Below are positions 6,421 through 6,441 of a stretch of 6,441 nt of DNA, piece after piece. The position numbers were made by a program, and so were the translations under genes. Source of the stretch: an uncultured archaeon (lineage in GTDB: Archaea; Micrarchaeota; Micrarchaeia; Micrarchaeales; CABMGC01); assembly GCA_902385515.1 (NCBI GenBank), contig CABMGC010000093.1:1-6441 (forward strand), in the 5' to 3' direction. The first letter of the stretch is position 1. Each line of letters begins with the position of its first letter. The notes below the pieces were generated by a model that worked only from the letters and a program-made list of their open reading frames with translations, was not told the origin of the DNA and ran no database searches.

Positions 6421-6441
6421 TTTTTAAGAATATAATACAAC

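Larger units (their letters stand above)
6285..6441. other. Non-coding divergent regulatory spacer
   Basis: No ORF of useful length exists on either strand in this 157-bp stretch. A+T-rich promoter ends flank a G+C-rich middle (about 6338-6400). That middle includes the palindromes GGCGCC and CCGCGG and a weak stem of CCGCG (6338-6342) with CGCGG (6349-6353). The two TATA boxes face away from each other, so the spacer probably serves two divergent transcription units. Confidence 0.6.

Overview
The window looks like part of an archaeal chromosome, most likely from a DPANN-type lineage; Micrarchaeota is my best guess, by inference only. Supporting signs are: an SMC protein; a signal peptidase of the Ser-His-Asp (archaeal/ER) kind instead of the bacterial Ser-Lys kind; heavy use of ATA (Ile) and AGG (Arg) codons in the first two genes; GTG starts; archaeal BRE/TATA-like elements close to start codons; and GGTG-type ribosome binding sites. 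The DNA is G+C-rich by eye, which produces many long antisense and out-of-frame shadow ORFs.

Layout: (1) 28-3435 (+) encodes a complete SMC chromosome-organising ATPase of 1135 residues, with head, coiled-coil arm, hinge, arm and head all intact. (2) 3432-4466 (+) overlaps its stop by four bases and encodes a 344-residue polytopic membrane signal peptidase of the Sec11 type. It carries an unusually large insertion of about 135 residues in its extracytoplasmic catalytic domain and ten N-X-S/T sequons. (3) The plus-strand pair meets a minus-strand pair tail to tail with only 8 bp between the stops, and a short inverted repeat spans that junction. (4) The minus-strand pair, 6278-5385 and then 5377-4475, is separated by 7 bp and looks like a two-gene operon. 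Both proteins are soluble-looking and I recognise neither. The second has a motif order faintly like the isochorismatase-type cysteine hydrolase fold. (5) 6285-6441 is a non-coding spacer. It holds a TATA box for the minus-strand operon, a second TATA box pointing right out of the window, a repeated 9-mer and a perfect inverted repeat that could be an operator.

The SMC gene would organise and segregate the chromosome with kleisin partners that are not in this window. The signal peptidase would cleave secreted-protein leaders outside the membrane. Their overlap suggests co-expression, not a shared pathway. The minus-strand pair differs in codon use (more ATC, GAA and AAA) and is the part of the window least explained by known families. 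I see no RNA genes, CRISPR arrays, insertion sequences or prophage genes. No gene-free stretch exceeds 300 bases.
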